DNA of 64,000 nucleotides from Quatrionicoccus australiensis (GCF_020510425.1 NZ_JAHBAH010000001.1:2957001-3021000), one strand, 5' to 3'; shown: positions 45,459 to 53,365, numbered from the stretch's first letter. The notes: generated by a model not told the origin, from the sequence alone. Translations and numbers: made by a program.

Positions 45459-45745
45459 CGTTGAGCCTCCTTTGTGTTGATCCGGATGGCCTCGGCCTCG
45501 ATCGAGAAGAAATCAGCCCAGAGGAGGTAGCGCTCTTCGTGGTCGTCGATGGCCGCCGGGATTTCGACACCCGCCGCGACGATCACCGTGTAACCGGCTC
45601 GCAACTGATCTGGGCCCGGCGTCAGGTCGCGGCGCAGCATCTCCTTGAAGTCCTCCATGTCGGCCGGCGTGAATTCGCCCCTGCGCACGCGGTCGACCGC
45701 CCACGTGTCGAAGTCGTCGCGAAATTTTCGGGTGACAGTCGCCAT
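45455..45745 (-). CDS. phage hypothetical protein, replication region
   Basis: A 96-aa acidic protein (DWAVDRVRRGEF-like FDTWAVDRVRRGEFTPADM, RDLTPGPDQLRAG). It overlaps the ATPase stop by 1 bp and is coupled to the 74-aa gene after it. Cytoplasmic; family not recognised. Confidence 0.6.
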   Translation of the reverse strand: MATVTRKFRDDFDTWAVDRVRRGEFTPADMEDFKEMLRRDLTPGPDQLRAGYTVIVAAGVEIPAAIDDHEERYLLWADFFSIEAEAIRINTKEAQR

Positions 45746-46677
45746 CAGAATTCCACCTCGTCGGTTTCAGCCATCAGCGCCATGGCCTTGGGTTGATCTG
45801 CTGCGCATTGCAGGTAGGTCTGGCTGCGGCGGTCGAACCAGAGGGGAATGCGCCCCTCCCATTCGCCGTGGCGGTGCTTGCAGACGATCATCAGGGCGTC
45901 GTGTTCGGCATCCTTGTCGTGTCGCCCTTCCTCTTGCGCCAACTCTTTGCCGCGATTGCGCCAGACGCTGAAAACGTTGTCGGCCAGATCGGTGATCGAG
46001 GTTGAGCCGCGCACGTCGAATTTGCCCGGGGGCGTCAGTTCGTTGGCCCCTTTCCGGCTGTGCGCCAGCAGATGAACAGCCTGTCCGGTGTCGTGGGCAT
46101 GAGTGGCCAGCGCCAGAACGAACTGCTTCTGTGCGTCGTAGCCATCCTCGGCGATGCCGCAACTGAGCAGGTTGTCGATGATGAAATGGGTCACCCCGTG
46201 CAGATCCCAGCAGTACCTGGCAACGGCCAAGATCCGTTCAGGGCTGACTTCGCCCATTTGGGCATAGAGCCAGAGGCGGCCATCGGTCCAAGCGTGCAAG
46301 TCGCGGACGTCGCGCGCCAGTGGTGAGTTGCTGGCGAAGGCCTGCCGGCACATCCGCTGCATCGTTGCCGCCGGCTTCATTTCCATGGAAGCGACACAGA
46401 CTCTCTCGCCCTGGGCCATCAGCCCCAAAGCCACCTGGCCGATAAGCACGCTTTTTCCATGGCCAGACATGCCGGGCCAAATGCTCAGTTCGCCGCGGCG
46501 CAGGCGGACAGTGTTATGGGTCCGGCTCCAAGGCAGAGCGGCGCCGGTGACGGCGGCCGGCCGCTCGAATGCCTGGATGACCTCATCCACCCAGGCGGAA
46601 GCCGGCAGCACCATTGCTGATTCGTCAGGGCCTTGCAGGTAGGCGTCGAAATCGAAGGTGTCGTCGATCACGTTCAT
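45745..46677 (-). CDS. RepA/DnaB-type replicative ATPase (helicase-like)
   Basis: A 310-aa RecA-fold ATPase with Walker A GMSGHGKS and Walker B VTHFIIDNLLS, later HSRKGANE and a C-terminal loop with KHRHGEWEGRIPLWFDRRSQTY, characteristic of phage DnaB/Twinkle-type or RepA hexameric helicases. It lacks the primase or DnaB N-terminal domain. GGGCGGA precedes ATG. It is coupled to the gene before it and lies downstream of an initiator-type gene, so it forms the element's replication unit. Confidence 0.85.
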   Translation of the reverse strand: MNVIDDTFDFDAYLQGPDESAMVLPASAWVDEVIQAFERPAAVTGAALPWSRTHNTVRLRRGELSIWPGMSGHGKSVLIGQVALGLMAQGERVCVASMEMKPAATMQRMCRQAFASNSPLARDVRDLHAWTDGRLWLYAQMGEVSPERILAVARYCWDLHGVTHFIIDNLLSCGIAEDGYDAQKQFVLALATHAHDTGQAVHLLAHSRKGANELTPPGKFDVRGSTSITDLADNVFSVWRNRGKELAQEEGRHDKDAEHDALMIVCKHRHGEWEGRIPLWFDRRSQTYLQCAADQPKAMALMAETDEVEF

Positions 46678-47207
46678 GCTTCCGCCCCCCAGGCTGCGCC
46701 GAAGGTACGGCGAAAGCCGGCGGTAGCCATCTCAACCAGGGCAGACTCGAATCGGTCAGCGTTCGCCATCGCCCGGCGTTTCACCTGTTCGGCAATCTGC
46801 AGCAGGCAGTCGCTGGCTGTTTCGCTTGAGCCCAGCCCCGCAAGTGCTGCACGCTGCGCCGCGCCCATACGCCGGCCGGCTTTGGTCCGGGGGCGGTAGC
46901 CGTCGAGCAACACGTTGATGCCGTCCTGCCGATCGGCGAACCAGACCGACAGGGACGCAGGCGCCGCGGCATCGATCGCCTTGGCGATGTTGGAGAGGTT
47001 CGGCGTGTCAGTGCTCGCCACGATCAGGGCAGGCAACGCGACCAGGAAGCGCCAGTCGTAGCTGCGCGATGGCTGGGCAACGATCACCGGGTTTGTTTCG
47101 CGCAGCGGACCGATGAGGGAAATCAGCAGCATGTCTGCCGGGCGCTTTCCGGTGGAGCGCAGGGCGACAATCTCGGCGGCACCGTAGGGAAGACTCTGGG
47201 CGCTCAT
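46674..47207 (-). CDS. phage hypothetical protein between initiator and helicase
   Basis: A 177-aa protein (MSAQSLPYGAAEIVALRSTGKRPADM) with ATGA coupling to both neighbours. No motif recognised. ATG 47207 is preferred over 47219. Position between initiator and helicase suggests a loader or primase accessory role, which is inference only. Confidence 0.65.
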   Translation of the reverse strand: MSAQSLPYGAAEIVALRSTGKRPADMLLISLIGPLRETNPVIVAQPSRSYDWRFLVALPALIVASTDTPNLSNIAKAIDAAAPASLSVWFADRQDGINVLLDGYRPRTKAGRRMGAAQRAALAGLGSSETASDCLLQIAEQVKRRAMANADRFESALVEMATAGFRRTFGAAWGAEA

Positions 47208-48028
47208 GCTGGAATCCATCCCATGGTCTCATCGAAGATTTCGTCGGCGCCCCAGCGCTTTCTGGTGTCGCCTGGCTTCGGCGAAGTGGTGGCCGGTGTC
47301 TGACCAGCAGCCTGCGGCGCTTCGTCCTCCCAGCGCCGGCCGTTGAGCCAGGTTGCCGGGTGCGGGATGAACTGGCCGCCATCCTTCTTCCAGTCGAGAG
47401 AATCACTCTGCTTCCCCAAGGCTTCCATCAGGCTGGCGAGGACTTGGCCGGCCGGCTTGATCTTCTTCCAGGCTTTCAGGGCCTGGGGCTTGGCTACCTT
47501 CTTCGGGTACTGTTCCCAGAAAGTGGCGAAGCCATCATCTGCCGACTCGCTCGCCGGAGGTGAGCAAGGGTTTTCTTCAGGAATCAGTAATAGGGAATCA
47601 GGAATCAGCCCGACGACTTCCGAAGTTGCACCATGTTTGCACCCTGCTTGCATGGTGTTTGCACTGTGCCCATCCCGATTTTCTATGACGGTTTCTGCTG
47701 TGCCGTCATTGGGGGGAATGGTGCTCTGCTTCTCGTCCTTGTGTGGGTTCTGGTGCTTCCCGAAATTGACCACCTGAAGATAACGAGTGCCACCGGCCTT
47801 GTATCGCTCGATCATTCGAATCCCGGCGAGCAGTCCTAGCAGCGCGTCGCAATCCATGTTGTCTGCGGGAAACAACTCCATCTTGATCTGTTTCGGACGG
47901 TCCTCAAGGCGGCCGGCGCGATCGGCTATGGTCCAGAGTCCGATAAAAAGCAGCCGAGCCTCGAATGGCAGCTCGACAAGATCAGCATTTCTGAAAAACC
48001 CCGGTTTGATGTTGCGCGCCCTGGCCAT
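47204..48028 (-). CDS. phage replication initiator-like protein
   Basis: A 274-aa protein with an N-terminal winged-helix-like domain (ARNIKPGFFRNADLVELPFEARLLFIGLWTIADRAGRLED, quoted in part) typical of phage O/DnaD-like initiators, a flexible linker and a C-terminal Trp-rich helix region (ATFWEQYPKKVAKPQALKAWKKI). GGGGGTG precedes ATG 48028; the open frame upstream is not used. It likely loads the helicase at an origin, perhaps near 48806-48864. Confidence 0.82.
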   Translation of the reverse strand: MARARNIKPGFFRNADLVELPFEARLLFIGLWTIADRAGRLEDRPKQIKMELFPADNMDCDALLGLLAGIRMIERYKAGGTRYLQVVNFGKHQNPHKDEKQSTIPPNDGTAETVIENRDGHSANTMQAGCKHGATSEVVGLIPDSLLLIPEENPCSPPASESADDGFATFWEQYPKKVAKPQALKAWKKIKPAGQVLASLMEALGKQSDSLDWKKDGGQFIPHPATWLNGRRWEDEAPQAAGQTPATTSPKPGDTRKRWGADEIFDETMGWIPA

Positions 48029-48029
48029 G

Positions 48030-48188
48030 TCACACCCCCGCCATTCGGGCAGCCAGTCGGCAGGCCTGCGCGTATTCAGCCGGCGACAGGTTCGGGTGGT
48101 TCGCTTCGATCCAGCGCTTGGCCTCGATGTATGCCTGATGGCCACGGCCGATCACCAGCGGGATAACTGCTTGGTCGCGGGCAGCCAT
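48030..48188 (-). CDS. small 52-aa protein in the replication operon
   Basis: ATG 48188 overlaps the preceding stop (TAATG) and the TGA lies 1 bp before the initiator start. The peptide is MAARDQAVIPLVIGRGHQAY then an acidic/basic helix ending RLAARMAGV. Too short for automated cutoffs but coupled on both sides, so likely real. Confidence 0.65.
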   Translation of the reverse strand: MAARDQAVIPLVIGRGHQAYIEAKRWIEANHPNLSPAEYAQACRLAARMAGV

Positions 48189-48523
48189 TACGCGGCCCTC
48201 CGGTCCTGATCCAGATCCATCTCGATCTGGCCAGCAGCAGGATGGTCGTCAAGGAAGCCGGGGCGCGGCCACTCTGGAGAGCCGAGCGAGTAGCTGGCCA
48301 CATTGCGCCGAACAGAACCGCGAAACTCGACGGCCGGATGGATCGTGGTGAGGATGTTGAAGCCTGCGGCCCGGAGGTCATGCACACGGGCGGCCGTCTC
48401 TGGAATTGCGTGATCGGCGGTCAGGGTGAAGGAGAGGACCGGCTGCTGTTCGCGAATCAGGCCGAGAACCTGGGCGCATTGGCCGGTGACCATCGGCGGG
48501 GCAGGTTTGTTGTCGGGAACCAT
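48188..48523 (-). CDS. winged-helix DNA-binding protein
   Basis: A 111-aa protein with a helix-turn-helix core (QCAQVLGLIREQQPVLSFTL, then ARVHDLRAAGFNI) like small phage replication-region HTH proteins. Followed by the 52-aa protein in one leftward operon. It may bind the GATAAAGCCGGGATT repeats upstream. Confidence 0.7.
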   Translation of the reverse strand: MVPDNKPAPPMVTGQCAQVLGLIREQQPVLSFTLTADHAIPETAARVHDLRAAGFNILTTIHPAVEFRGSVRRNVASYSLGSPEWPRPGFLDDHPAAGQIEMDLDQDRRAA

Positions 48524-48531
48524 GGCGGCCC

Positions 48532-48747
48532 CTATGCAACGTTGCCGGATGCTAGGCGCTCAACTTCTGCGGCATCCCAAAGAAGGCGGCCATTCGGCAG
48601 CTTGACCGGGCGCATGCCCAACCAGTGGCCAAGGCGGCACAGAGAGGCGCGAGGCGTTTGCGGCGCTGCGCGCAATTTGGCGGCCGCCTCTTCAGTCGAG
48701 AGTTTTGCACCAATACCGGCGGTTGGTGCTGAAGCGATTTGCGTCAT
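48532..48747 (-). CDS. small AlpA-like/DNA-binding hypothetical protein
   Basis: A 71-aa protein (start ATG 48747; GGAG upstream) with a HTH-like stretch KLSTEEAAAKLRAAPQTPR and RLGHWLGMRPVKLPNGRLLWDAAEVERL, resembling helix-turn-helix excisionase/AlpA folds. Its promoter region contains the repeats at 48806-48864. Confidence 0.6.
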   Translation of the reverse strand: MTQIASAPTAGIGAKLSTEEAAAKLRAAPQTPRASLCRLGHWLGMRPVKLPNGRLLWDAAEVERLASGNVA

Positions 48748-48805
48748 TTGAACTGACTCCAATTAACCCGTTTGCACGGTATGGAATGCAGTTCAACAAG
48801 GAGAC

Positions 48806-48864
48806 ATCCCGGCTATTTCGATGTCGGGATAAAGCCGGGATTTACCCTAGATAAAGCCGGGATT
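48806..48864. repeat. iteron-like repeats, candidate origin or operator
   Basis: GATAAAGCCGGGATT occurs at 48828-48842 and 48850-48864, one 22-bp period apart; ATCCCGGCT at 48806-48814 is an inverted partner. They lie in the 115-bp gap upstream of the replication operon and overlap the stop of the gene at 48863. Confidence 0.6.
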
Positions 48865-49525
48865 ATTTCCGGATCAAATTTGTGAATCGCCCTTGGAATG
48901 ACTTGAACGTAGTGTCGGAAAGCCCTCCGTCTGCGCGCCGCCAGGTAAGCTTATCTTTGTCGGCGTCAAATTCTTCGATGTTATTGGTTTCGTCATGGTT
49001 AGCTATGAAATCGAACAACGCTCGAGCGCTCGGTTCGGCACGGTGTTTTTCTCGGTAGGCGACGATGCCCGCTTGCATGGCAAGGCTAAGCCCATCTGTT
49101 CGTGTTCTTGACGCTTGTTCGGTATTTGGTATCTTTTGGCGCTTTAGTTGCACCCCCTTTGCGACGGGCTCAGCTTCAACGTCGCGGCCTGGTAATTCTC
49201 TAGGTAGGTCATTCCATACGGTTCGCGCCCATGTGCCGAAGGTTGCTAGGTCTACCTTTCCTTTCGAGCGGTTTTCTTCAGGCATGATGGCCAGCCAGCC
49301 ATCAAATTCGACTGCTCTATTTTCGCAAATGCGAAGGAATTTAAACAACTCGTCGCTCAGCTCGGCCGATAGCCGAAAGCTCGGGTCTTTTGCGGCGGCA
49401 TTGGCAAACCAATCCGGGCAAATATCAAAGCTCAAAAGCACAGCCTGGAATAGGGTGGTCGTTTTGAGGCTTCCCCAGTAACTCCAATCTGGGGTCAAAA
49501 TATCGGCATCGTTGTGTTTATTCAT
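48863..49525 (-). CDS. phage hypothetical protein next to integrase
   Basis: A 220-aa acidic soluble protein (MNKHNDADILTPDWSYWGS; C-terminal FKSFQGRFTNLIRK). The central part has a Trp/Arg-rich helix. ATG 49525 follows GAAGGTG. It is separated from the integrase by a 119-bp gap holding a GC hairpin (CCGCC/GGCGG) without T-run. Family not recognised. Confidence 0.65.
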   Translation of the reverse strand: MNKHNDADILTPDWSYWGSLKTTTLFQAVLLSFDICPDWFANAAAKDPSFRLSAELSDELFKFLRICENRAVEFDGWLAIMPEENRSKGKVDLATFGTWARTVWNDLPRELPGRDVEAEPVAKGVQLKRQKIPNTEQASRTRTDGLSLAMQAGIVAYREKHRAEPSARALFDFIANHDETNNIEEFDADKDKLTWRRADGGLSDTTFKSFQGRFTNLIRK

Positions 49526-49644
49526 TGTGCACACCTTCTATGTGCCCTTCATTCGGGAGCCGCCCCCAGGCGGTGAAGGAATCCGCTTTTTGCCTGGCCG
49601 GGCTAGGGGGCAGCGCACTCGTCATGCGCCTTGCGTTACGGGCA

Positions 49645-51030
49645 TCAAGATGCTTTTTCCTGTTTTATCTGCACCACGTTTCCTGACTTCTTGCCTGTGG
49701 CAATTTCGTCCAGGCGCTTTTCCCATGCCACCAGCGCCTTGCGCTTTTCGGTAATGTATTCGTAGCGGTCATAGTGGGCGGTTTGGACGCCAGATAGGCC
49801 GTGACTAAGCAGTTGGGCACGGGTGTCTTTGTGAATGCCAAGGCCGGCCATCATCGTTTCACAGGTGCGGCGAATGTCGAGCAGGTCGAAAGGCTCGCAC
49901 TTCATCAACTTGCAAATTTCCGCTGCGCGTTTGCCGGGGGTGGTTTCCACCAGTTGGGTTTTGCCATACGAGGAGAACAGAAGCAGGTTGTTGTAAGCAG
50001 GTGCTCGGTTTTCCTTCTTGGCGTTGGCATCCTCTTGGATCTTGGCGCGGTCGATCAGTTTTTCGATAATGGCGGCAGCCTTCGGGGCAAGTGGCAACAA
50101 GTGCTCGCGGGGGGTGGTGCGTTTGCCTTTTCCATCCCATAGACGAAGGGTCTGTGCTTCCGGCTCATAGTCGTTAATTTTGGCGCGCAGTAGTTGTGCC
50201 ATGCGCTGTCCTCCAGCAAAGAGCGCTAGCCTTAGCGCCATGTTGGATAGGTCGTCATCAGCCAGGCCGGCCAGATACGATTTCATTTCTTCCGTATTCA
50301 GCGTTCGATTGCCTCGGTTTACGGGAATGGTGGATACCGGCTCAACAGGGTTGATCGTGACGTTGTAGGGGATCAGGCTTGCCGGCAGCTTCGCGTCAAA
50401 TGGTGATTTTCTGGCTGCATTGAATGCTGCGGATAGGTAGCTTCGCAATAGGCCGGCTGCGCGCTCCTTGCCCTGTTCGAGCACCGATCGTACTAACGAG
50501 GCGATATGGTGCGCAGTGATTTCGCTTGCCGGCAGGTCGGCAATCGCTGGGTGTGGCTTCAGAACGTGACACTTAACGATTGAGCGGGTCTGTCTGGCGC
50601 TCTGTTCTTTGCCCTTGGACTCCAGAAGGTTGCTGTAAGCGTCGAGCAGTGCGCGCAAGGTGTATTGCTTGCGGTTCTCCGCCTCTTTCTCGGCTGCTTC
50701 CGTGGCGGCCTTCGCTCGGGTTTTCGATTCGGCTTTTTCCCGGTCTAGCTCTCTCGGGTCGTTGCCCTGGTCAATAATGGTTTGTAGTCGTCGAGCTTCG
50801 GATCTCGCATCCTCAATGGTCCAGTTGAGGACATCGCCAATAACGCGTCGAATCGTCTGGCCTTTCAGCTTTCCTTCAAAAATGAAAGCTTTCCCGCTGG
50901 CGGTTGCCTTAACGGCAAGTCGGGGTGACTCGGTATCCCATAGGAACGCCTGCTCTTTGTCGGCAGGGCGCTTGAATGCCTCGATGCGTGGGATTGTCAG
51001 TCGTTCGCGTTTCGCTTTGATGCGCCCCAT
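49645..51030 (-). CDS. tyrosine integrase (site-specific recombinase)
   Basis: A 461-aa integrase with an N-terminal arm-binding domain, a core-binding domain, and a C-terminal catalytic domain. Visible active-site residues: Arg in GGQRMAQLLRAK, the RRT box in LLDIRRTCETM, His in LLSHGLSG and nucleophile Tyr in AHYDRYEY. The first His of HxxR is Leu, as in other integrases of this subgroup that read RDIRRT. AGAGG precedes ATG 51030. It lies near the right att and drives insertion into tRNA-Thr. Confidence 0.93.
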   Translation of the reverse strand: MGRIKAKRERLTIPRIEAFKRPADKEQAFLWDTESPRLAVKATASGKAFIFEGKLKGQTIRRVIGDVLNWTIEDARSEARRLQTIIDQGNDPRELDREKAESKTRAKAATEAAEKEAENRKQYTLRALLDAYSNLLESKGKEQSARQTRSIVKCHVLKPHPAIADLPASEITAHHIASLVRSVLEQGKERAAGLLRSYLSAAFNAARKSPFDAKLPASLIPYNVTINPVEPVSTIPVNRGNRTLNTEEMKSYLAGLADDDLSNMALRLALFAGGQRMAQLLRAKINDYEPEAQTLRLWDGKGKRTTPREHLLPLAPKAAAIIEKLIDRAKIQEDANAKKENRAPAYNNLLLFSSYGKTQLVETTPGKRAAEICKLMKCEPFDLLDIRRTCETMMAGLGIHKDTRAQLLSHGLSGVQTAHYDRYEYITEKRKALVAWEKRLDEIATGKKSGNVVQIKQEKAS

Positions 51031-51052
51031 TGATTTGGCCTCTATGGGTTGG

Positions 51053-51084
51053 TTTGGCTACGGCGTAGCTCCAACGTAGCCAAA
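51053..51084. repeat. inverted repeat upstream of integrase, candidate arm site
   Basis: TTTGGCTACG (51053-51062) and CGTAGCCAAA (51075-51084) are perfect 10-bp arms around 12 bp that contain GGCGTAGCT, the same word duplicated inside the left end at 36316 and 36327. Confidence 0.6.
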
Positions 51085-51123
51085 TTATATCAACGCGAAT
51101 CTACTTTGATCAACAATGGGTGC

Positions 51124-51144
51124 TATATATCGTCATGATATATA
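51124..51144. repeat. AT-rich inverted repeat upstream of integrase
   Basis: TATATATC and GATATATA (8-bp arms, 5-bp spacer GTCAT) lie between the integrase and the right att; a possible Xis, IHF or repressor site, or the integrase promoter region. The stretch 51085-51213 has no gene. Confidence 0.45.
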
Positions 51145-51213
51145 AGGGTTATTTCTGTATTTCCCGTGGGGGTCTTCAACGCAAATCAATCCAGTTAAAC
51201 AAGCAAAATCATG

Positions 51214-51274
51214 GATTTGTAATCATCAGGTAGCGGTTCGATTCCGTTCGGGGGCACCAGTAAAATCAAGCATT
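51214..51274 (+). repeat. right attachment repeat (att, 61 bp)
   Basis: Identical copy of 36215-36275: 3' half of tRNA-Thr plus 15 bp. The upstream half of the tRNA is absent here, so the functional gene is at the left end. Confidence 0.92.
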
Positions 51275-51277
51275 CAA

Positions 51278-51301
51278 GCCACTCTTTCGAGTGGCTTTTT
51301 T
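51278..51301 (+). terminator. original chromosomal tRNA-Thr terminator
   Basis: GCCACTC-TTTC-GAGTGGC with six T residues. Homologous to 36279-36302. The gap 51302-51440 holds no supported gene. Confidence 0.8.
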
Positions 51302-51440
51302 GTTTTTGGCCGATCTCCCGATTGGTTGCATCGCTTTGCCGTTCCGGTCATCCATGACTGATTCAAGATCATAACCGGGGTGGCGGTTGCAGAAAACGCA
51401 ATTTGCACAGACTTGCAGTTTGCTGCCCGGCAATATTTGC

Positions 51441-51671
51441 CTAGGCGCGCAGATTGACCAGCGTACCGAGCATTGCATCGCCGGTCTTGATCACGTTGGC
51501 GGCGGCCTTGGCGTCGATCGCGCCGCGACTGAGCTCGACCATGCTGCCCGCCATCGCACTGTTGTCGCTGCTGGCACCGAAACCGGCGATGCGGGCGCCG
51601 GCGATGGCGCTGCGGTTCATGCCGGCCTGCATGCTTTGCATGCCGTAGGACAGGATGGAGCTGACGGACAT
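51441..51671 (-). CDS. mini rod-protein-like (FlgG/FlgC C-terminal) gene
   Basis: A 76-aa protein whose C-terminal half (MVELSRGAIDAKAAANVIKTGDAMLGTLVNLRA, quoted in part) matches the terminal helix of flagellar rod/hook proteins, especially ANVIKTGDAMLGTLVNL. The N-terminal rod motif is missing and the rest is short. A sigma-54-like box lies 34 bp upstream, so it may be a small rod-associated protein or a paralogue fragment. AAAGG precedes ATG 51671. Confidence 0.7.
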   Translation of the reverse strand: MSVSSILSYGMQSMQAGMNRSAIAGARIAGFGASSDNSAMAGSMVELSRGAIDAKAAANVIKTGDAMLGTLVNLRA

Positions 51672-51704
51672 GAGGTGCCTTTCGTGAATTGGTGGCTAAA
51701 CAAA

Positions 51705-51720
51705 AGCATCTCTTGTGCCT
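51705..51720 (-). promoter_or_regulatory. sigma-54-like promoter for the mini rod-like gene
   Basis: On the minus strand AGGCACA-AGAG-ATGCT (51720-51705) has GG-N10-GC spacing and matches TGGCACG-N4-TTGCW at most positions. It is 34 bp before the 76-aa gene, placing it among FlrC-type targets. Confidence 0.6.
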
Positions 51721-51786
51721 GAAAGCCGTTGTGCCGCAGCTGTCTTGGTATTTTTCGCCGCCGGGAAACAAATGTTGCCAGGGGGC

Positions 51787-51814
51787 TTGCAAATCCTGTC
51801 CGGGAATTTATAAT
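51787..51814 (+). promoter_or_regulatory. promoter of the tRNA-Gly/tRNA-Val pair
   Basis: TTGCAA (51787-51792), 16-bp spacer, TATAAT (51809-51814), followed by a GC-rich discriminator, 40 bp before tRNA-Gly. Confidence 0.75.
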
Positions 51815-51853
51815 GCGCGCCCTTCCCCGATGATTGTTGCGTGGAAGCACAGA

Positions 51854-51929
51854 GCGGCAGTAGCTCAGTTGGTAGAGCGATACCTTGCCAAGGTATAGGT
51901 CGAGAGTTCGAGACTCTTCTGCCGCTCCA
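51854..51929 (+). tRNA. tRNA-Gly(GCC)
   Basis: Acceptor GCGGCAG/CTGCCGC, TAGCTCAGTTGGTAGAGC D arm, anticodon GCC at 51887-51889 in loop TTGCCAA, TTCGAGA T loop and encoded CCA. Confidence 0.97.
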
Positions 51930-51939
51930 TTTTCCCCAT

Positions 51940-52016
51940 GCGTCCTTAGCTCAGCTGGTTAGAGCGCCACGTTGACATCGTGGAGGTCGGCGGTTCGATT
52001 CCGTCAGGACGCACCA
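51940..52016 (+). tRNA. tRNA-Val(GAC)
   Basis: Acceptor GCGTCCT/AGGACGC, D arm TAGCTCAGCTGGTTAGAGC, anticodon GAC at 51974-51976 in loop TTGACAT, TTCGATT T loop and CCA. Ten bp after tRNA-Gly, so one transcript. Confidence 0.97.
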
Positions 52017-52038
52017 GCCCCGCCATCCGTTTGCCGGA

Positions 52039-53364
52039 TCAGGGGGCGGCGTTCAGCAGGCTGCTGATCAGCAGAATTTCTTCCTCGTCCAGCATGTTCG
52101 CCATGGCCTTCAGGCGCAGGCGGCTCATCACGAACTCGTGTCGCGAGCGCGACAGTTCGAGCTGCATGTTATAGACCTGACGCTCGGCATTCAGGACATC
52201 CAGTGTATTGCGCGTGCCGGCCTCGACGCCGCGCCGGGTCGACTTGAGCGCCACCTGGCTGGCAAGCAGCGCCTGCTTGAGCGAATTGAGCCGTTCGCGG
52301 CCCTGCATGATGCCGTTGAATTCCTTCTGGACCCGGGTTTCCAGATCGCGACGAATGCCTTCATAAACTGCCTGGGCGCGCTGATGTCGGGCGCGTGCCT
52401 GGGTGGTTTCGGCGTTGACGTAACCGCCCGCGAAAATCGGCACATTGAGCTGGACACCTGCCGAATTCAGGTCGTAGCGCGAGTTGACCGTTGAGACGGT
52501 TTCGCTTTCCGAGCGCGATTTGGAAACCACCAGGTCTACGGTGGGCAGATGTCCGGCCCGGGCGCGATTGACGGTCCACGCCGTTTCATCGATGGTTTTG
52601 CCCGCGGCCTGCAGTTCGGGGTTGGTCTGCAGGACCATGTCGCGCCACGCGGCAAAGTCGGCCGGCGCGAGTTGCAGGGCGCTCAGCCTTTTTTCATCCA
52701 GGGCAACAATCCCGGTGACGTCGACGCCGAGCAGGGCGGCGAGTTTCTGCCGTGTATTGGCGCGCAGGTTTTCCGTGGCGAGCACTTCCGAGACGGCAAT
52801 GGCAAGCCGGGAGGCGGCTTCGTCGATTTCAATGCGCGTGCCGGCACCACTGCGGAATGACTTGCTGGCGGCATCCTGCTGCGCTTCCAGCGAAGCAACC
52901 AGGAAGCGGGCCAGGCGCAACTGGTCTTCGGTCAGCAGCGCATCGAAATAGGCCTGGGCGACCCGCACGGTCAGTTGCTGTGCTGCTGCGCTCAGGGTGA
53001 AGTCGGCCGCTTCGCTATGCGCAACGGTGCGCTTGTAGTCGGCGATGTTCTGGAAACGGATCAGCGGCTGGCGTAGCGACCAGGCATCGACGCTGGAGTC
53101 GTAGCGGGTCGGATTGTTGCTCGCGCCCTGGCGGTCGAGTTCGTTCTTGTAGCGCGAAGCGGAGAAGGACAGCGACGGCAGCAGTCCGGCCAGCGCCTTG
53201 CCTTGCTCGGCGCGCTCGTAGCCGGCATCGGCCTGTGCGACCTGCCAGGTCGGGTCGTTTTGCAGTGCGTATTGCCAGGCCTGGCGCAGGTTGACTGTTT
53301 CGGCATGGAGCGGGAACGTGGCAAACAGCGGCAGCAAGGCCGCAACGAGAAGTCGCTTCTTCAT
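52039..53364 (-). CDS. tolC: TolC-family outer-membrane channel of the type I system
   Basis: A 441-aa protein with a signal peptide (ending LHA) and two TolC/OEP repeats of long helices (DEAASRLAIAVSEVLA; then LNSLKQALLASQVALKSTRRGVEAGTRNTLDVLNAERQVYN in part). It forms the outer-membrane exit duct. It is the last gene of the six-gene operon, 1 bp after the HlyD gene. Confidence 0.92.
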   Translation of the reverse strand: MKKRLLVAALLPLFATFPLHAETVNLRQAWQYALQNDPTWQVAQADAGYERAEQGKALAGLLPSLSFSASRYKNELDRQGASNNPTRYDSSVDAWSLRQPLIRFQNIADYKRTVAHSEAADFTLSAAAQQLTVRVAQAYFDALLTEDQLRLARFLVASLEAQQDAASKSFRSGAGTRIEIDEAASRLAIAVSEVLATENLRANTRQKLAALLGVDVTGIVALDEKRLSALQLAPADFAAWRDMVLQTNPELQAAGKTIDETAWTVNRARAGHLPTVDLVVSKSRSESETVSTVNSRYDLNSAGVQLNVPIFAGGYVNAETTQARARHQRAQAVYEGIRRDLETRVQKEFNGIMQGRERLNSLKQALLASQVALKSTRRGVEAGTRNTLDVLNAERQVYNMQLELSRSRHEFVMSRLRLKAMANMLDEEEILLISSLLNAAP

Positions 53365-53365
53365 C

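Larger units (their letters stand above)
36215..51274. mobile_element. 15-kb integrated element (degenerate prophage or satellite) in tRNA-Thr
   Basis: Bounded by 61-bp direct repeats, with a tyrosine integrase at the right end and AlpA/IHF-like regulators at the left end. Content: divergent regulator region, toxin-antitoxin pair, two exported proteins, hub-like tail gene, tape measure, DnaB/RepA-type ATPase and replication initiator. No capsid, portal or large terminase is seen and the terminase small subunit is broken, so it probably cannot make virions alone. Most genes run leftward. Confidence 0.9.

Noticed and set aside
49645..51030. Integrase as catalytically dead because HxxR reads LxxR
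   Set aside because: Other members of this P4-like integrase subgroup also lack the first His (RDIRRT-type); the remaining Arg, His and Tyr residues are present.
51266..51478. 70-aa minus ORF with CxxC between right att and the mini rod-like gene
   Set aside because: It overlaps the terminator and the mini rod gene; no start signal or clear family; the CxxC stretch alone is not enough.
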